Positions 62,368 to 64,000 of a stretch of DNA of 64,000 nucleotides are shown in pieces (the stretch's first letter is position 1; every line of letters begins with the position of its first letter). The position numbers and the translations under genes are program-made. A model generated the notes under the pieces. The model was not told where the DNA came from and did no database searches. It was given only the letters and a program-made list of their open reading frames with translations. Location of the stretch: contig JAFOVD010000053.1 of the NCBI GenBank assembly GCA_017392525.1, forward strand, positions 1-64,000, written 5' to 3'. Origin of the DNA: Lachnospiraceae bacterium. GTDB lineage: Bacteria; Bacillota; Clostridia; Lachnospirales; Lachnospiraceae.

Positions 62368-63219
62368 ATGGATCCAATTACAAAGAAACTCAATGTAGAT
62401 CATCTGATTCAGTTGGCATTGCAGGAAGATATTTCAAGTGAAGACGTAACAACAAATGCAGTGATGCCGGATGCTAAACCTGGTGAAGTAGAACTGCTCT
62501 GTAAAGAGGATGGTATTATCGCCGGATTAGAGATTTTTGAACGAGTATTTAAGTTGTTAGATGAAAATACAGAAGTAACATTTTTTGCAAAAGACGGCGA
62601 CGAAGTAAAGGTTGGTCAAAAACTTGCTGTTGTTCGCGGAGATATCCGTGTGCTTCTTTCCGGTGAGAGAACAGCACTGAACTATCTTCAGCGCATGAGT
62701 GGTATTGCAACATATACACATTCTGTAGCAGAGCTTCTTAAGGGAAGCAAGACAAGACTTCTGGATACACGTAAGACAACACCTAATATGCGAATCTTCG
62801 AAAAGTATGCAGTTCGTATCGGTGGTGGTTACAATCATCGCTATAACTTGTCTGATGGTGTACTTTTAAAGGATAACCATATCGGTGCAGCAGGTGGTGT
62901 GAAAGAGGCTGTAAAGATGGCTCAGGATTATGCACCATTTGTTCGTAAAATAGAAGTTGAAGTAGAAAACCTTGATATGGTTCGCGAGGCTGTAGAAGCC
63001 GGTGCAGATATCATCATGCTTGACAATATGAGCCATGACATGATGAAAGAAGCAATTGAAATCATTGACGGACGTGCTAAGACAGAGTGTTCTGGAAATG
63101 TTACCAAGGAAAATATCAAGAATATCGTAGATCTTGGTGTAGACTTTGTATCCTCCGGTGCGTTGACACATTCTGCTCCAATTCTTGATGTATCATTAAA
63201 AAATTTACATGCAATCTAA
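62368..63219 (+). CDS. nadC: Nicotinate-nucleotide pyrophosphorylase (carboxylating)
   Basis: Converts quinolinate plus PRPP to nicotinate mononucleotide. EDISSEDVTTNAVMP start, ERTALNYLQRMSGIATYT, LLDTRKTTPNMRIFEKYAVRIGGGYNHR (quinolinate-binding Arg/Lys), EVEVENLD and DFVSSGALTHSAPILDVSL. 283 aa. Last gene of the de novo NAD operon. Confidence 0.97.
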   Translation: MDPITKKLNVDHLIQLALQEDISSEDVTTNAVMPDAKPGEVELLCKEDGIIAGLEIFERVFKLLDENTEVTFFAKDGDEVKVGQKLAVVRGDIRVLLSGERTALNYLQRMSGIATYTHSVAELLKGSKTRLLDTRKTTPNMRIFEKYAVRIGGGYNHRYNLSDGVLLKDNHIGAAGGVKEAVKMAQDYAPFVRKIEVEVENLDMVREAVEAGADIIMLDNMSHDMMKEAIEIIDGRAKTECSGNVTKENIKNIVDLGVDFVSSGALTHSAPILDVSLKNLHAI

Positions 63220-63223
63220 AAAT

Positions 63224-63260
63224 AGTCCTCGGCAGTTAAACTGCCGGGGCTTTTTCTTTT
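63224..63260 (+). terminator. Terminator after nadABC
   Basis: CCTCGGCAGT/ACTGCCGGGG stem, TTAA-type loop, T run. Confidence 0.9.
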
Positions 63261-63311
63261 TCGCACTTTATCCATCGCCCCGTCCAATAACATGCGTTTT
63301 TGCAGGCCTGT

Positions 63312-63611
63312 ACAGTATTTCCAAAGGGCGGTAATACTTTTAAGGTCAGGGACTATAAGGATTATCCAATACTTGAAGGCTCAAATACCGTTTGTTAAGT
63401 AAAATCAGAAAAACTGCGTCTTATGTATCGTCATCGTAGTATATTCGACGTCCTGTCTCAGATACTACTTGCGCCGCCCTCCATGGCGGCGCATGACGAT
63501 ACATATGGGCGCAGTTTTTGGATTTTACTAAACGCACTTTATTCGCCCCAAGTATTGGATAACCCTTATAGTCCTTTTGCAATTATTATTACCGCCCTTT
63601 GGAAATACTGT
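63312..63611. repeat. 300-bp imperfect inverted repeat with two tip hairpins
   Basis: Four matched blocks pair in order: 63312-63336 with 63587-63611 (25 of 25), 63350-63374 with 63550-63574 (24 of 25), 63399-63418 with 63510-63528 (one gap), 63422-63434 with 63493-63505 (13 of 13). The centre holds two hairpins, GTAGTAT/ATACTAC (63436/63462) and GCGCCGCC/GGCGGCGC (63471/63485). Similarity continues weakly outward. No transposase gene. It could be a non-autonomous mobile element, a DNA cruciform or a long structured RNA. The 63220-63704 gap otherwise holds only a terminator and the next ribosome site. Confidence 0.75.
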
Positions 63612-63704
63612 GCGAAAATACTTGTATACTTCAACTCGCCAATGTGTTATAGTGTGTACATGTTTTAATTAGAAAAGGGAAGAAAAGAAAAAGGAGGACA
63701 CAAC

Positions 63705-64000
63705 ATGAAAAAAAGATTAATAGCTGCTTTGGCAGCGGCGACACTTGTTATCACAAGTTTTGCTGCATGTGGTTCGAGTTCGGATTCGACAACATATAAG
63801 GTTGGTGTAATTCAGCTGGTTCAGCATGAAGCGTTGGATGCAGCAACAGAAGGATTTGAGGATGCACTCAAGGATAAGCTTGGAAAGAATGTTGAAATCG
63901 AGGTTCAGAATGCGGCTGGAGATTCTGCAACATGTGCAACTATTGCCAATACATTTGCATCGCAGAATGTGGATTTGATTATGGCAAATGCAACTGCATC
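63705..64000 (+). CDS. ABC substrate-binding lipoprotein (TrpX-like), 3' end cut by window
   Basis: First 98 residues of an ABC_sub_bind-family lipoprotein. Signal peptide with lipobox (SFAAC, Cys at 22), then YKVGVIQLVQHEALDAATEGFEDALKD, the classical start of the family, and NVEIEVQNAAGDSATCATIANTF. AAAGGAGG 7 bases before ATG. The frame is open at the window edge; a permease and ATPase (TrpY/TrpZ-like) may follow. Paralogue of the orphan lipoprotein at 5388-6704. The long inverted repeat lies just upstream. Confidence 0.9.
   Translation, partial: MKKRLIAALAAATLVITSFAACGSSSDSTTYKVGVIQLVQHEALDAATEGFEDALKDKLGKNVEIEVQNAAGDSATCATIANTFASQNVDLIMANATA

Noticed and set aside
63423..63668. 81-codon open frame inside the long inverted repeat
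   Set aside because: Runs through the arms of the repeat, lacks a ribosome site and has no protein-like pattern.
1..64000. tRNA, rRNA, CRISPR arrays or prophage
   Set aside because: No cloverleaf ending in CCA, no rRNA core motifs, no regular spacer array and no phage structural genes were seen by reading; a tRNAscan or Infernal run would be needed to exclude divergent ones.

Overview
The window looks like a chromosomal segment of a low-to-mid G+C Gram-positive anaerobe, most likely a motile member of the Lachnospiraceae (Clostridia). The evidence is gene content and order: an mbl-flhO-flhP block as in Bacilli and Clostridia, a comFC-yvyF pair, cdaA-cdaR, LCP (LytR-CpsA-Psr) proteins, LuxS, clostridial-type sigma-A and sigma-D promoters, and many strong intrinsic terminators. 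No rRNA, tRNA, CRISPR array, prophage or intact insertion sequence was seen. Genus cannot be decided from the sequence alone.

Layout. 1-3 kb: mbl (5' cut), two flagellar rod proteins behind a sigma-D-like promoter, and a FlgJ-like rod-binding protein. 3-8 kb: RecD2 helicase, a divergent orphan ABC substrate-binding lipoprotein, comFC-yvyF. 8-13.7 kb: tightly overlapping operon of two unknown membrane proteins, cdaA, cdaR and an HPr-like protein, then leuA. 13.8-25.3 kb: cell-surface polysaccharide locus (rhamnose and galactofuranose precursors, glycosyltransferases, GtrA, UDP-sugar pyrophosphorylase, priming sugar transferase, two tandem LCP ligases). 25.4-34.7 kb: HtrA, carbamate kinase, pyruvate kinase with Rex-like boxes, a DtxR-type regulator followed by an operator-bearing promoter and terminator with no gene, a glycosyltransferase, and an amylosucrase-type enzyme with fructokinase. 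34.8-40.4 kb: small membrane protein, HPr-like protein without the active histidine, luxS-mtnN, a wall-hydrolase-like protein, aldose epimerase, VanZ-like, DUF4190-like, lgt. 40.5-41.0 kb: a cyclic-di-GMP-I (GEMM) riboswitch with its own promoter, followed by about 320 nt of densely structured, probably non-coding RNA, then a secreted CAP-domain protein. 42-45.5 kb: decayed AgrC-like histidine kinase, GPH-type transporter, AraC regulator. 45.7-48.9 kb: SOS-type Y-family polymerase pair, CDF transporter, small membrane protein. 49-54 kb (minus strand): DUF4956 and VTC-domain polyphosphate polymerase, two-component system, PhoH. 54.3-59.9 kb: M42 peptidase, a very large GGDEF/EAL protein, histidine phosphatase. 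60-64 kb: nadABC, a 300-bp imperfect inverted repeat with two hairpins at its tip, and the start of a second TrpX-like lipoprotein.

Second-messenger themes link the window: c-di-AMP synthesis (cdaA/cdaR), c-di-GMP turnover (1287-aa GGDEF/EAL protein) with a matching riboswitch, AI-2 production (mtnN/luxS) and a dead AgrC-like sensor. The most interesting unexplained elements are non-coding: the structured RNA at 40634-40956, the long inverted repeat at 63312-63611, and the double-operator promoter with immediate terminator at 30133-30258.
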